From Blasia pusilla (Eukaryota; Marchantiophyta; Marchantiopsida; Blasiales): 64,000 bases of DNA. Location: NCBI GenBank assembly GCA_050084515.1, contig CM114272.1, positions 48,484,001-48,548,000 on the forward strand. Reading direction: 5' to 3'. The translations under genes and the position numbers were made by a program. Position 1 is the stretch's first letter; the number at the start of each line of letters is the position of its first letter. Shown one piece after another: positions 32,592 to 43,935 of this stretch. The notes below the pieces were generated by a model that was not told the origin of the DNA, did not search any database, and worked only from the letters and a program-made list of their open reading frames with translations.

Positions 32592-33440
32592 ATGACGTTG
32601 GGAGGTACGCCCGCCAAGGCTTTTTGGCTGGCTGCTACGCTATGTGAGCATGGAGTTGGAGTTCCTGCATCATGTTTGGAGGTGATTGCAGAGGAGGTGA
32701 TGGACTTGCCCTTGGAGCTAATGCTCTTTCCGTCCACATCAGATTCATGGCAAGCTGCGGCTACTAGGATGGCGGAGATGCCCACTAGACCCGCGATAGA
32801 GCGTGCCATGGCTTCTCCTCGTGTTGTTTTTCTGGATAACCGGGGAGAGGTCTTCCAATTGGTAAGTCCAAGAGGTAGAGCTTTTAGTCCAGAGCGCGTC
32901 TTGTTGGATTTAGGAGCGCAACCCCTCATGTTGGGGAAAGTGGCATTCAGAAGGATTGGGCTTGACGAGAGCCGATGTGGAGCATTGTCCATTCCGAATA
33001 CAAACATCCTTGGACGGAGCGAGTACCACACAGTATATCACCCGACAGGAGGTCGTGGTGAGGATTCGCCCCGGACACCCTACAGACGAGTCCGTGGTGT
33101 GAGCCAAGGCAACAGTGACCGATGCAGAGTCCTACGACGTCTTGGTTGGTGGAGTAGTGTTGTACCTTATGCGGTTTTCTCTAGATTACTGGGAGGAGTC
33201 AGCGTCCTACAGACCAGGATGGCAGTCAGGTGAGGGCGCCTTAGCTCATTACCCGTTCGATTCACAGGTGCAGTGATCGAGCGATGGCCAGGAGAGATGG
33301 CAACCTTAGCAGCATTTAGTAGTGCCATCACTTGGCCTAGTGATTTGATTGAGGGACATGTCCATGTAGAGGATACTCCCATTCCTGACATTTCTATGGA
33401 GAGGAGTGTCATGGTAACTGCATCGATCCGTGGAGGAGAG
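32592..33440 (+). pseudogene. Gypsy element 1 aspartic protease, broken
   Basis: The retropepsin block RVLLDLGAQPLMLGK (about 32900-32945) corresponds to the DSGAQPLMLGK block of element 3, so the active-site Asp-Ser-Gly-Ala has become Asp-Leu-Gly-Ala here. The preceding frame from 32592 is open for 213 codons, then shifts near 33090. A preceding LAATLCEHG phrase is shared by the three elements and marks the linker between gag and protease. Confidence 0.7.
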
Positions 33441-33549
33441 GTGTCGCTTTAGGGCTCGACTAAGGAGCTTCGATGCTTAGCCATTGAGCATATGCAGACT
33501 GCGTGGAGCGAGACGTTTGCACTAGAGTGTGACGAGTTAGAGGAACCCT

Positions 33550-34640
33550 AGGTAGCAGGAGTGCTGCTATGATCCCTTTGGACACCACCCCCATTGTGTG
33601 GTGCATCCCAAAGGAGGGTATTCGGGTGTTGGTTCTCTTTGGAGGGATCAACACAGGGTTAGCTACTGTTTTGCACGTTGGAGTGCGTGAGCTGCAATAC
33701 CTGTATGTGGAGATTGATGATGTTGCAAGGCGCGGTTCACTTCACCATGTGGCACAGTTACGCCTCCATTTTCCCGACTTGTTGTCTGCGTCTGCGATTC
33801 AGGGTTACTAGAATTCCGTACCAAGGGATATTTTATCGTTGGGGGCGCAGGACTTGGAGCGGGTAGGGACCATAGACTTGCTGGTTGGCCGTGCCAAGGC
33901 CTATCAAGTGCTGGACGAGGTAGTGGGTTAGTTGACACTCAGTCCATGTTGTTTTGGGTGATGATGCGGATCTTGCGACATTTACAAGAGCATCAGCCTC
34001 GTTCTCCAGCATATATTTTGGAGAATGTGCCGATTTTGGGTGATTTGAGGTCCCGCATGGTGATGAGTGCACATCAGGTGCACGCATGGATTTGCTTGGA
34101 AGTGTTGTTAGATACGGCAAGTGTAGGTTCTAGAGCACACCGCCCGCGTCTTTGGTGGACCAACTTGGTACCACATGAGGTGTTACGGAGGGCTTATGCG
34201 AGAGTGAAGCGTTCCTCCGATTTGTTGGTGGATTCTATATTGGATCCGGGCCGTCAACATAGGCAGCGAGGCACGATGATCGATCGCCATTGATTGTGGT
34301 CAACACGATTGGCATGCCACGAGCAGCCTTTCCTGCTTCCTATGCATTCAAGGAGGCCGAATGTGGCTTGGTTTGGGATGACTAGGTACTGAGGTTGGTG
34401 GAGCCTAACGCCGATGAGCGAGAGCGAGCGATGGGATTCCCCACAAGATTCGGAGGCATCATGATGTCATGTCTTGGGTCAGGCAATGAACCTGAACTGC
34501 TTGACATGGATTTTTAACTTAGGAGTAGTTGAGCAACGTCGTTTGAGGATGCGACACATCACAAAAGTTGCGTTGGTGAGCCCCATGCCTACCAAGACGG
34601 TTGAGGTAGTGGCTGGGGGCGAGACCCGAGGAGATTGACA
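33550..34640 (+). pseudogene. C5 DNA methyltransferase domain in gypsy element 1, catalytic motif lost
   Basis: Located between protease and reverse transcriptase. Motif I-like VLVLFGGINTGLATVL (near 33630) binds SAM in this family. The segment where the catalytic Pro-Cys-Gln should be reads VGRAKAYQ (near 33885). Motif VI AYILENVP is kept (34007-34030), as is the HRPRLWWTNL block (34140), which resembles the AHR.R.FWGN region of DNMT3/DRM-type enzymes. Motif IX/X-like ERERAMGF and QAMNLNCLTWI follow (34418-34510) across frameshifts. At least three frames are used, with several stops. Placement and motif order match elements 2 and 3, so the domain belongs to the retrotransposon lineage. Confidence 0.8.
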
Positions 34641-34859
34641 CACCAGGGGTGATCGGGAGAGACACCCTTGGACTTCTTGGGATGTTTTATAGGTACGCTA
34701 GGAGATGGTAGCCACAACATCGAGCATGGTTCAAGGTATTGCAAATGGAGATCCGATTTTACAGTTGGCTGCAAGGGAGCAGTCGAGTTTTGTTTCTTAG
34801 ATGGGGTTGCACCATAGCAACCACCGACACCCGCGTCGGAGAGTCCTACCGTAGTCACG

Positions 34860-36300
34860 ATGGAGACTTGGCAATCAGATATGGGCCCTAAGTTGATAGG
34901 AGGAGAGTGGCGCCCGATACACCAGTTCCTTAGGAGTTATAGGATCTGCTTTGCATTTAGTATGCAGGATTTGGGTACGTTGAAGGGTCTAGGGATCTAC
35001 ATTGAGTTGTCGAGTGACACGCCGATCTTTTGACGACCCTACAAGTACAGTGATATGGAGAGGGCTCTGATTCATATTAGGATCCACGACTTGGTTTGCG
35101 TAGAACTAGTGGAGATGTTGCATGGAGAGTATGCATCTGCCAGTGTCATGCCCTCCAAGAAGGATGTACATGGCAACTGGACGGATAGGCAGATGTGTGG
35201 AGATTACCGACCTATCAATCGGCAGACGAAGTCCGATAGGTATGCCATGCCCACTCCTGAGGAGATCTTTGATGCTTTTGGGCATGCAAAGGTTTTTAAT
35301 TTGTTAGATCTTGGAGCCGGATACTATCAGCTGCCTATCAGATTGGAGGATAGGGAGAAGATGACATTTTGGGGCATCGATCCTCACGGGAAGGATTGCT
35401 TGTACTAGTGGCCGTTCTTACCATTTGGGTTAAAGAACACCCCGACTGAGTTTCAGAGGGGTGATGGATAGGATCTTGGCAAGTCTGGATTTTGCTAGAT
35501 GTTATATTGATGATATCGTAGTCTTTAGCGCCACGGTTGAGGAGCATGAGCGACATCTAGAGGAGGTGTTTTGACGATTGCAGTTACATGGGCTGAAGCT
35601 ACATCTAGGCAAGTGCAAGTTCTTCTACCACCAGATTGAGTACCTGGGTCATACGATATACCCTGGGGGCCTTGGTGTGCAACAGACAAAGGTAGAGGCT
35701 ATTTCACGCATTCCACGCCCTAAAGATATGAGTCAAGTTTGTGCATTCATGGGATTGGCAAACTTCTATCGACGGTACGTCAAGGGTTTTAGCTTGATTG
35801 CAAAGCCGCTAACCTTGCTGACCAAGGTGGATCAAGAGTGGCACTAGGGGGATAAGTAGGAGAGAGCATTTCAACTACTCAAGGATAGATTGACGTCTGT
35901 GCCCATATTGAGGAGATCTATCAGGGGGCGTCCTTTCTAGTTGCATATCGATTGGAGCATGTTGGGGCTTGGAGCCGTGCTCACCCAACATGAGGATGAT
36001 GGTAGAGAGTTCGTGGTGGCTGATGATGGTTGCTCGAACAACGCTGTAGAGGCAAAGTATAGCTCGTATGAGGATGAGTGCTTGGCTGCAGTGTGGGCTC
36101 TTGCATATTTCAGATATTATCTATTCGGCAATCCCTTTACCATCATTACTGATCATCTGCCACTTAAGTGGTTGATGGAGTCCGACAAGCTTATAGGGAA
36201 GATTGCGAGGTGGGCTCTTTTGTTGCAGGAGTATGACTTCCAAGTGGTGCATAGACCTGGGATGCTCACCTAGGATACAGATGGTTTGAGCCGTAACCCA
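34860..36300 (+). pseudogene. Gypsy element 1 reverse transcriptase and RNase H, broken
   Basis: Reverse transcriptase blocks are MCGDYRPINRQTKSDRYAMP (35190-35250), LLDLGAGYYQLPI (35300), PFLPFGLKNTPTEFQR (35413) and the catalytic YIDD (35503-35514). HLGKCKFF and EYLGHTI (35600-35660) follow. RNase H-like blocks are LHIDWSMLGLGAVLTQ (35941), YSSYEDECLAAVWAL (36057), FTIITDHLPLKWL (36133) and FQVVHRPG (36238). Stops interrupt at 35030, 35406, 35575, 35845, 35938 and 36271, and a frameshift occurs near 35460. The YIDD itself is preserved. Confidence 0.88.
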
Positions 36301-36559
36301 TGCCCGAGTCAGCGAGATGCGACTGGAGCTCATTGGCATGGTGAGAGTGATGAGGATTTGGTGCCAAGATGGCATGCGTTAGCCTATTTGGGCTTGTTGG
36401 CTATGGAGAGCCTGATTGCTGAGACTTCGATGGCGAGGTCAGATGGAGAGTCCTTAGATCCAGAGGCCGATGAGGAGACGACAAGTGGTCGAGACGTTCA
36501 CGATGACGAAGTGGTCTTGGAGTACCTGCGTACTGGCAACGTTGCAAGTACACTGGGTG

Positions 36560-37850
36560 CTAGAGAGTGAGATCGAATTCTACAGGGAGCCAGACGGTTT
36601 CTATGGGAGGAGACACATGTGCTACGAGTGTGGGAGGATGGTAGAGTGCGTATACTACCTCATCCTTTGCAAAGGGCACGTTTGGTATGTCATGCCTACG
36701 AGGAGTTGGGTCATTTTGGAGTGAAGTGGACGTACAGCTTGCTTCAGATTCAATATTGGTGGCGAGGCATGCAGACTAATGTTCAGCAATTTATTGCCAG
36801 ATGCATGGTGTGTGATCGAGTCCGAGCATGGTTCAATGCTCCGACTCCACAGTTGCATCCACTTCCAATCATGGGTTTAGGTTATAGATGGAGTTTGGAT
36901 TTTGCAAGACCTTTGCCTTTGACGGAGCGCCATAGTCGTTATGTGTTGGTGATGGTGGAGCACTTCTTGCAGTGGATAGAGTTGGTTGCATTTCCTGACA
37001 AAGTGAGTGAGGGAGTAGCGTATGCCTTCCTAGATCGAGTGTTGAGTCATTACGGCACACCAACTGAGGTGTTGATAGACCAGGGTACTGAGTTCCGCGG
37101 GGAAATTCAGGCCTTGTGTGATCAGGCACTGATCGACCACCGCACTACTTCGTGAGATCATCCTCAGGCGGATGGACTAGTGGAGCGGGTTGTGCAGACG
37201 ATGAAGAGAGGACTACGCAAGTATGGCTTGTAGAGAGGTCACCTAGGAGATTGGGACCTTCAGTTATCATGGTTGGCGATGGGACACAGATTCAACAGGA
37301 AAGCATCCTTAATGTCTTTCTCACTGTGCTTGTTGCTTTATGGCTGAGAGCCAGATTTACTTGCGGCCATTCGTCAAGATGTTGGTGAGGTGTTGAACCT
37401 TGATAACCCTGATGTATGGATACGAGCATGTTCTAAGAGAACTGAGTTGTTTCGGAGAGTGATGCCCATGACGTTTGAGAACTTTGCGATTGCGCGACAT
37501 CATGATATATTGAGGTATGGGATTATTCGGGGAGGTGGTTATCGACCTAATATCCATAGTTTCATCAAGGAGACTATGTCTACTTGCAACATATGGCATC
37601 CACGACGTTGGATGTGACTGCAAGGCGCACTATCTTGAGAGTGCGTGAGGTTTTTCCATGCGGTGTTCTCTTATTGGAGGGAGGCGATGGTATGGTTTGG
37701 AAGGACTATGTGCGTAACTGTACGCCATGTTATCTTCCGCCTATTGAAGGTATTGTTGATCCAAGCTTAGTAGTAGTTCTTGCAAGCTTGGGTGTATGTT
37801 GTGTGGTTCTGCCCGTGGTGCAGCCACTATGCTAGTCTGTGATGGGTGTT
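36560..37850 (+). pseudogene. Gypsy element 1 integrase and C-terminal extension, broken
   Basis: The HHCC zinc finger is visible in HAYEELGHFGVKWTYSLLQ...CMVCDRV (36690-36825). The catalytic core has SLDFARP (36892), VEHFLQWIELV (36955), IDQGTEF (37075) and a downstream ERVVQTMKRGLRKYGL (37180). A less familiar tail from 37390 to 37830 (LRYGIIRGGGYRP, then TILRVREVFPCGVLLLEGGDG) resembles neither a chromodomain nor anything else I can name. Integrase would insert the cDNA copy. Stops at 37153 and 37231 and a frameshift near 37280 disable it. Confidence 0.82.
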
Positions 37851-37965
37851 CGAGAGGATGACATATGGCATGTTTGACGCCACCTCTCACAAGGGTTCTT
37901 CAAGGACGATGAATATCCTAGATGTACATAGCGTAGGTAGGTTGACTTTCTACTTTTTGGTAAGT

Positions 37966-38400
37966 GCAAGGAGGTGACTTGAGAGCATAGGTTACCATGG
38001 AGAGAGCTTGGGAGAGGGGAGGGGTATACCTCAAGGAGAGAGAGAGCTTGAGAGCTCAATCTCTTTTTGTTGAACCTCTTGGCACGAGGTGGCGGAGCTA
38101 TGGTCCCTTGCCTTGTGAGTGTAACCCAAGCCTCGCATTAGAAAAGTGGGTTTGGTTTGACATTGAGAGAGACATGTCAGAGTGCACACATGTGAGAACT
38201 ATGGTGTTGTGAGAGAGATCAGATCTTATTTTATTGGAGATATTTTGGTACTTCTTATCTCGTTGTTTGGATGCCATGAGTTAGCATGGGATCGTGCGTG
38301 TTTGTGTGTGTGTTCAGTGACAGCGAAGTATGTTATGTATAGATATGTGTGCGCACGACATCAGATTCATTTAAGTGAGATGTAATAAACCTGTTTGTAG
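37966..38400 (+). repeat. 3' LTR of gypsy element 1
   Basis: The first 270 bases match the 5' LTR. The further part (38237-38400) has no 5' counterpart but resembles the end of the element 2 LTR: GTGTGT...AGCGA.GTATGTT.TGTA followed by TGTG..CG.ACGACA (about 38300-38362 against 45265-45325). This suggests an LTR of about 430 bases. Confidence 0.65.
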
Positions 38401-38486
38401 AGTAGGGAATCAATTTCGCGAGCGGATTTCTTTTTTCCGTTGTTTGTTAATGTGCGGACATCTTGAGCACGTAGATGAGGATTTTG

Positions 38487-38862
38487 ATTTTGTCTTGTTT
38501 TCATTTGATCTTCTTACCAGTTTACATTTCCCAATTTGTTTGTTTCTGTGGATTCAAGGGGCGCCATGTTTGGTGGATTGTGTTACCTTCACGATTATAT
38601 ACACAAACAAAAGCTCTTCAAACACTTTTTTTTTCCCCATGCAATGCACAAGAACCTTACTAGTATTTTGGAAATAGTACAAATGATCTATATTCCTCAA
38701 GATCATTCTAGTAGTCGTCCCATGGCAACTGGATTCCCCCCCTTATTGTTCAATAACACTTTCTCGGGAAATGTAAACTAGTGAGAAGATCAAATGAAAA
38801 CAAGACAAAATCAGTTTGTTTCTGTGGCTTGAGGGGGCGCCAAGTTTGGTGGATTGTGTTGC
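38487..38862. repeat. Compact inverted and direct repeat block
   Basis: A 40-45 base arm at about 38490-38531 (TTTTGTCTTGTTTTCATTTG...TTTACATTTCCC) is repeated inverted at about 38765-38807. A second block following it (TTTGTTTCTGTGG...GGTGGATTGTGTT, 38535-38583) is repeated in direct orientation at 38813-38860. A perfect 12-bp hairpin follows at 38842-38872 (TTTGGTGGATTG and CAATCCACCAAA). It might be a MITE-like insertion or a repair product. Confidence 0.75.
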
Positions 38863-38872
38863 CAATCCACCA

Positions 38873-39095
38873 AACCAGTTTACAGCAAGATTTGTGCTTC
38901 TTGCTTGCACGCCCATTGTTAGGGTTGACGCTGATTTCCAGAGTAGTTTTACTCTTGTGTGCTACCAGTAGTGAGGCTGGAGTGATGATCGGTAGACCTG
39001 GGAGGCTTCTTGTGGTGATGACAGGTTAGGTTGCTCACACCCATATCTAGTAGAGCTAGAATAGTAAAGCGACATCGACGTCACTTGGTTACTTA
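38873..39095. other. 5' truncated edge of gypsy element 2
   Basis: No LTR matching the element's 3' LTR can be found before its gag, so the 5' LTR and leader are largely deleted or replaced by the inverted-repeat block. Nothing else is recognised. Confidence 0.45.
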
Positions 39096-39129
39096 GTGGT
39101 GGTGATTTGGTGGAGGTGCGGCATCGGCG

Positions 39130-40545
39130 TTGGTCATCACGGAGCTGTCTGGTGGTCTCGTTGGGGGCCGTGGTGCGGATACTGGTGGTTTTACACGGAG
39201 TGGATTGAGGTATCGGCTACCTTTTCCACTTCCGATGGTTGATGAAGAGGAGGACGAGGGTGTTCCAAACACCGAGTCTTCTACGTTGTTATCGAGTGTT
39301 GCAGCTCCATTGATTTGGGACATGGACGGGATGTATGGGGCCATGCAGGGCCCGCAATGATACTCGGGTGCAGTGGGCACCATTGAGTTGGAGGACTTCA
39401 TTCAAGAGTTTGATACGTGGTGTGATATGCAGATGTTGCGGAACGCCATGTTGTTTACATCCTTCTTGGCTTGGAAGGGGTTGTTTCAGCACTTGGAGGG
39501 ACCACCCATGGATAATTACCATGAGTTTAGGAGGGACCATGCTGCTGAGATTGAGGCATGAAGACAACATTGGTCTCCAAGCTATGTGTTTATCACCCAT
39601 GGTGGTATTGGTAGTAGTGCTCTTATTGTGTCAGCCAGCCCGACGTTGAGTGGTGCGAGTACGAGCCGGAGTGGGGGTACCAGTGGGGGTACTAGTGCCC
39701 CACCATCGTTCAGCCCAGTTGCAGAGTTCTTCAAGAGGTTTGAAGAAGAACTATTAGGGGGTGAAGACAGAGAAGTTGAGGAGTCTGTAGGAATTGGAGC
39801 GAAAGATTGGTGAGAGTCTTCGTGAGGCATACACTCGAGTGCGACGCTTGATTTCAATTACCCAGGGTATGACTGAGGCTTAGGCAGTCCAATTTTGGTA
39901 TGGGATCTTGGACAGAGAGTTGCGCCGTAGGGTACGTGATGCTACTCTTATGAGTGATGATTCACCCACATTGGCCCATGTGTTTGCTCTATCTGAGAAG
40001 ATTGAGCTTAACATGGTGGAGGAGAGTGTTGTGACATCCGCATTCAGTAGGGATACAACTACTACTTCTCGTGTTCAGTAGTCCACCTCACAGTCTCGTA
40101 GTAGTGGGAGTCGTGGGGGATACACACGACCTCAGTTAGGTCCTAGAGGGACAATTGCGCAGAGACCATTGCCTTCATTTGCTGCCTCGCATCAAGGACA
40201 GTCATGTTGGACAAGTGGAGGTGATCATGTCAGGAGGTTCTATCCCCAAGAAAATGGGAGACGGACTTTGGAGGATGGACCTCAATCAGCCCCAACTCAA
40301 TGTGATCATTGTGGGAGACCACGTCATCCTCGAGAGCGTTGCTTTGATCTTCATCCAGAGTTGAGATCAGGCCGCGGCCGTGGTGGAGTAGCTTCAAGAG
40401 GCCTAGGTGATAGAGGTGAACCAACGGTTGGAGAGCCTACGGTTGCTGCCCCTACCACTACGATAGAGTCAGCTATGGCTGCCAGGATTGATCAGTTGGA
40501 GCAGAGGTTGGCTACTATGGCTGGTATCCAGCATAGAGCAGGTTA
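39130..40545 (+). pseudogene. Gypsy element 2 gag, broken
   Basis: The GTIELEDFIQEFDTWCDM...FLAWKGLFQHLEGPPMDNYHEF block (39373-39535) is the capsid-like part shared with elements 1 and 3. The SPVAEFF phrase near 39713 is also shared. The first zinc knuckle is ruined (CWTSGGDH near 40206). The second, CDHCGRPRHPRERC near 40300, is intact. A short coiled coil MAARIDQLEQRLATM ends the region (40475-40520). Several stops and frameshifts are present between 39360 and 40100. Confidence 0.8.
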
Positions 40546-41624
40546 GGGAGCAGAGGCTTCCATCTCTTATGGAGGGGATGATCTCTCTTATATGGCGAGT
40601 GCAGCATAGGTTGAGGCATCAACTGCAGTTACGAGAGGAGCCACGCGAGCGTCAGAGCCATGTGGTGCTACTGTGGAGTTGGACCCACAGAGGGGTGAGG
40701 TTGGGAGGCAGGCTAGGCTTCCCCAGTCATTCTTGTTTTCTGAGGTGCTTAGGACTCCATCCATGGTTCCTACGTAGCCTATTGAGCCTACAGTGGGGAG
40801 TGAGGCATCTACATCGCGTGTAGTAGACACGGTTGCAGCATCCAGTGAAGTATTGCGGATGGCAACTTTAGTGTTGGGATCCCCATTGTTTTCGGCCACT
40901 GAGTTGATGGCCTTAAGAGTTGACTTAGCTCCTGTATTTCAGCTAGCAGCCACGTTGTGTAAACGTGAGAGTGTTACTGCTACACGTGCTGAGGTGGATG
41001 AGGGTGTTGCGGTGGAGCAACCCTCTATGTCAGGTCTAGCATTGAGTACTAGTGCTACTTGGCAGGCAGAGTACCACTGCTACTTGGCAGGCAGCAGCGG
41101 CAAAGATGGATGCATTACCAGTCCGGACAACCATTGATCGTGAGAGGCTTACACCTGGTGTTTGTATGTTGGACAACCGGAGTGGGATATTCTGATTGGT
41201 GAGTCCTATAGGACTGGTGTATCGACCAGATAGAGTCTTGTTAGACTCTAGTATCCAACCTTTCATGTTGGGAAAGGCAGCATGTATTGGTTTGGGTATT
41301 CGGAGGTCAGAGCTTGAGCCTTGCCCATTCCAGATTTAGACATCACTTGGAGGAGCCAATGATAGGTCTCATTTCATGACATGGGAGAAGTTGTCTGTAG
41401 AGTTGAGACCGGATCATGCGATTGATAGCTACAGGTTGGGAGTACCTGCAGTGGTCACATCAGCTGAGTCGTATGATGTACTAGTTGGAGGAGCAGTATT
41501 ATATCCGATGGGTTTTCAGATGGACTACTTGACTGAGACAACGTCTTATAGGCCTGGTTGGCAGTTTGGGGATGGACGTATGAGCCACGTTCCTGTGAGA
41601 TTTATTTATGGGGCTCGACCATGA
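40546..41624 (+). pseudogene. Gypsy element 2 gag-protease linker and protease, broken
   Basis: The linker phrase LAATLCKRES near 40945 is shared with the other copies. The protease block RVLLDSSIQPFMLGKA (41232-41280) has Asp-Ser-Ser where element 3 has Asp-Ser-Gly, so activity is doubtful. The following TSAESYDVLVGGAVLYPMGF (41459-41520) is also seen in element 3 and closes the domain. Stops occur at 41135 and 41337. Confidence 0.72.
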
Positions 41625-41639
41625 GGGTCTTCCCCAACA

Positions 41640-43145
41640 GTGTTAGCATCTGTGGCTGGTTTTAGTGGTGTAGTCACTTGGCCAGGAGACTTTTTGGAGG
41701 GTAACCTTTCTGCTATGGATTCTCCTGTGCATGAGGAGGTAGAGGAGGTCCCTAGTTTTGCAGCCGTGGTATCCTCATCGTTGGATGTGCCACTTTGGAG
41801 TTTAGGCGGAGCTCTACGGCAGGAGGCTTGGTGTGAGGCTGTTATACCTCACGAGGAAGAGGATGCTCCACAGCACACTCCTACTTCTGGTCCAGTTGGG
41901 TTATCCCCTTTGGATACTACACCCATTGTATGGCAGTATCCGCCGGAGGGCATTTGTGTGTTAGATCTCTTTTGTGGGATTAGCACTGGTTTGGCTGCAG
42001 TGTTGTAGGCCGGTATTCCTGTGCAGAGATACGTGTATGTGGAGCAAGATGAGACGGCCCAGAGAGGCTCATCCCGACATATTGGTCAGTTGATGCGGAG
42101 ATGTCTTGAGTTGTTGCCGCCATCAGCTATTCGTGGGTACCAGCGTGCTTTGCCGTCACACATTCCATTGTTGGGAGCGTAGGACCTTAAGAGGGTTGGT
42201 CCTGTGGATTTGGTGATTGCTCGATGGCCATGTCAGGGTCATACACGTGCTGGTCATGGTGAGGGATTACACGACCCTAGGTCTCGATTGTTTTGGGAGA
42301 TGTTGCGTGTGTTACGACATCTTCAGGTTCATCAGGCACATGCTCCAGCTTACATTCTGGAGAATGTTCCATTGTTGGATGACACTCGGATCCGGATGAT
42401 GGCGAGTGTTCATGAGGTGGGGTCTTGGATTGGACCAACGGTGTTGTTGGATGCAGCGCAAGTTGGCTCGCGTGCACATCGTCCACGCTTGTGGTGGACA
42501 AACTTGTTGCCTAGGGAGGTTCTACGTTGAGCATATGATGCAATGTAGTGGGATCCTTGCCTTACAGTGGATAGTATCTTGGATATTGGGCGACTTTCTC
42601 AGTTGGTGAGGGTTATTGATCGGTCATCCATGGCAGTGGTGAACCGTGTGGGGTAGCCTAGGATGGCACTACCCACAATTGTGAGTTTTCCCTCGTCACA
42701 TGCTTACAGGGAAGGTGGTCCCGGGCTTGTATGGGATTCTCATGTGCAACAGTTGGTGGAGCCTAACGCTGATGAGAGAGAGCTTGCAATGGGATTTGCT
42801 ACTAGTGTGATAGCAGTTGCTTCCATTTATGAGGCTTCACGACGTCATGTGTTGGATCAGGCCATGGACCTGAATTGTTTGACCTGGATTTTGAGTCTTG
42901 GTATGGCCGAGCAGCGTCAGCTTTGGACTATATCTGTGGGTCTTTCACCCCTTGTGATGAGGTTGATGGCTACCGGGATGGTAGAGGCATTGGCTGGGGG
43001 CGAGGAGAATAGTATTTTGCATCCTTGGAGAAAATGGGATGTAATGGCTGGGCATGTGGAGTTGGTTGCTCATGCTGGTGGAGGAGTTATTTGCTCAGAT
43101 GATCGTGTAGCTAAGGGTGTACCATCTTGTGAGGGGGTTGCATAG
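41640..43145 (+). pseudogene. C5 DNA methyltransferase domain in gypsy element 2, catalytic motif kept
   Basis: This is the best-preserved copy. It is in frame with the protease before it and the reverse transcriptase after it. Motif I is VLDLFCGISTGLAAVL (41959-42006), with VEQDETA as the acidic motif II (42040). Motif IV ARWPCQGHTRAGHGEGL (42223-42270) holds the catalytic Cys. RSRLFWEMLRVLRHL and AYILENVP (42283-42371, motif VI) follow, then GSRAHRPRLWWTNL (42470-42510, motif VIII). The ERELAMGFAT and QAMDLNCLTWIL blocks (42778-42890) stand for motifs IX-X. The HRPRLWWTN phrase leans toward DNMT3/DRM-type rather than DNMT1-type enzymes. The known activity is 5-methylation of cytosine in DNA using SAM. 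Stops at 42006, 42181, 42528, 42546, 42654 and 43143 break it. Confidence 0.87.
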
Positions 43146-43151
43146 CAACCA

Positions 43152-43935
43152 ATGACGTCGTCCTCTCCCTCTAGTGTGCCAGTGGAGGAGACTTGGGAGC
43201 CATTACTTGGGCCCAAGCTTACGGAAGGTGAGAAACGACGCTTGACACACTTCCTACGTGCTTATAAGAGTTGTTTTGCCTTCAGCATGAAGGAGTTGGG
43301 TGCTTTGGTTGGACCCGGTATACGGATTGATTTGGCTAGTGATACACCAATCTTCCGTCGTCCCTACCGATATAGTGATATGGAGAGGGACCTGATTCAG
43401 AGTTGGACGTTGGACCTTTTTGAGGCTGGATTAGTGGAGTTATCGCATGGAGAGTATGCATCAGCCAATGTCATGCTTGCTAAAAAGGATGTGCATAGCA
43501 ATTACATGGATAGGCGGATGTGTGGAGATTACCGTCCTATTAACCGGCAAACCAAGGCTGATAGGTTTGCCATGCCTACACGTGAGGAGATCTTTGATGT
43601 GGTAGGACAAGCAAAGATTTTTAGTACTTTGGATCTTCGGGCAAGATACCATCAGTTGCCGAATCGAGAGAGGAGAGTGACAAGGCCAAGACAATATTTT
43701 GGGGTGTCAACTCTCATGGCAAGGATTTTTTGTACCAGTGGAAATTCTTACCCTTTTGGTTGAAGAATGCACGTGACGAGTTTCAGAGAGTGATGGATAG
43801 GATCCTAGTAGGGTTGGATTTTGTTCGCTGTCACATTGATGATATCTTGGTGTTCAGTAACACGATGGAGGAGCATCAAATACATTTGCAGATTGTATTT
43901 GAGCGGTTGAAAGGTCATGGTCTACTTGATTTTTG
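43152..43935 (+). pseudogene. Gypsy element 2 reverse transcriptase, truncated
   Basis: The N-terminal METWE/VEETWEP..GPKL lead-in and FRRPYRYSDMERDLIQS (43345-43405) are followed by MCGDYRPINRQTKADRFAMP (43518-43575) and STLDLRARYHQLP (43624). After a frameshift near 43665 come QWKFLPFWLKNARDEFQRVMD (43735) and HIDDILVFSN (43834-43863), in which the usual YIDD is HIDD. Coding similarity ends near 43935. RNase H and integrase are absent. Confidence 0.85.

Larger units (their letters stand above)
28868..38400 (+). mobile_element. Ty3/gypsy element 1, carrying a DNA methyltransferase domain
   Basis: About 9.5 kb between direct LTRs. Internal order is leader, gag, protease, cytosine-5 DNA methyltransferase, reverse transcriptase, RNase H, integrase and a C-terminal extension, all on the plus strand. 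Integrase after RNase H defines gypsy order. Many stops and frameshifts show it is dead. It is the most complete copy of the three in domain content, although its methyltransferase is the most damaged. Confidence 0.85.

Noticed and set aside
37390-37830. Chromodomain at the C-terminus of gypsy element 1 integrase
   Set aside because: The tail lacks the aromatic-cage pattern of chromodomains; I can see conserved-looking phrases but cannot name the domain.
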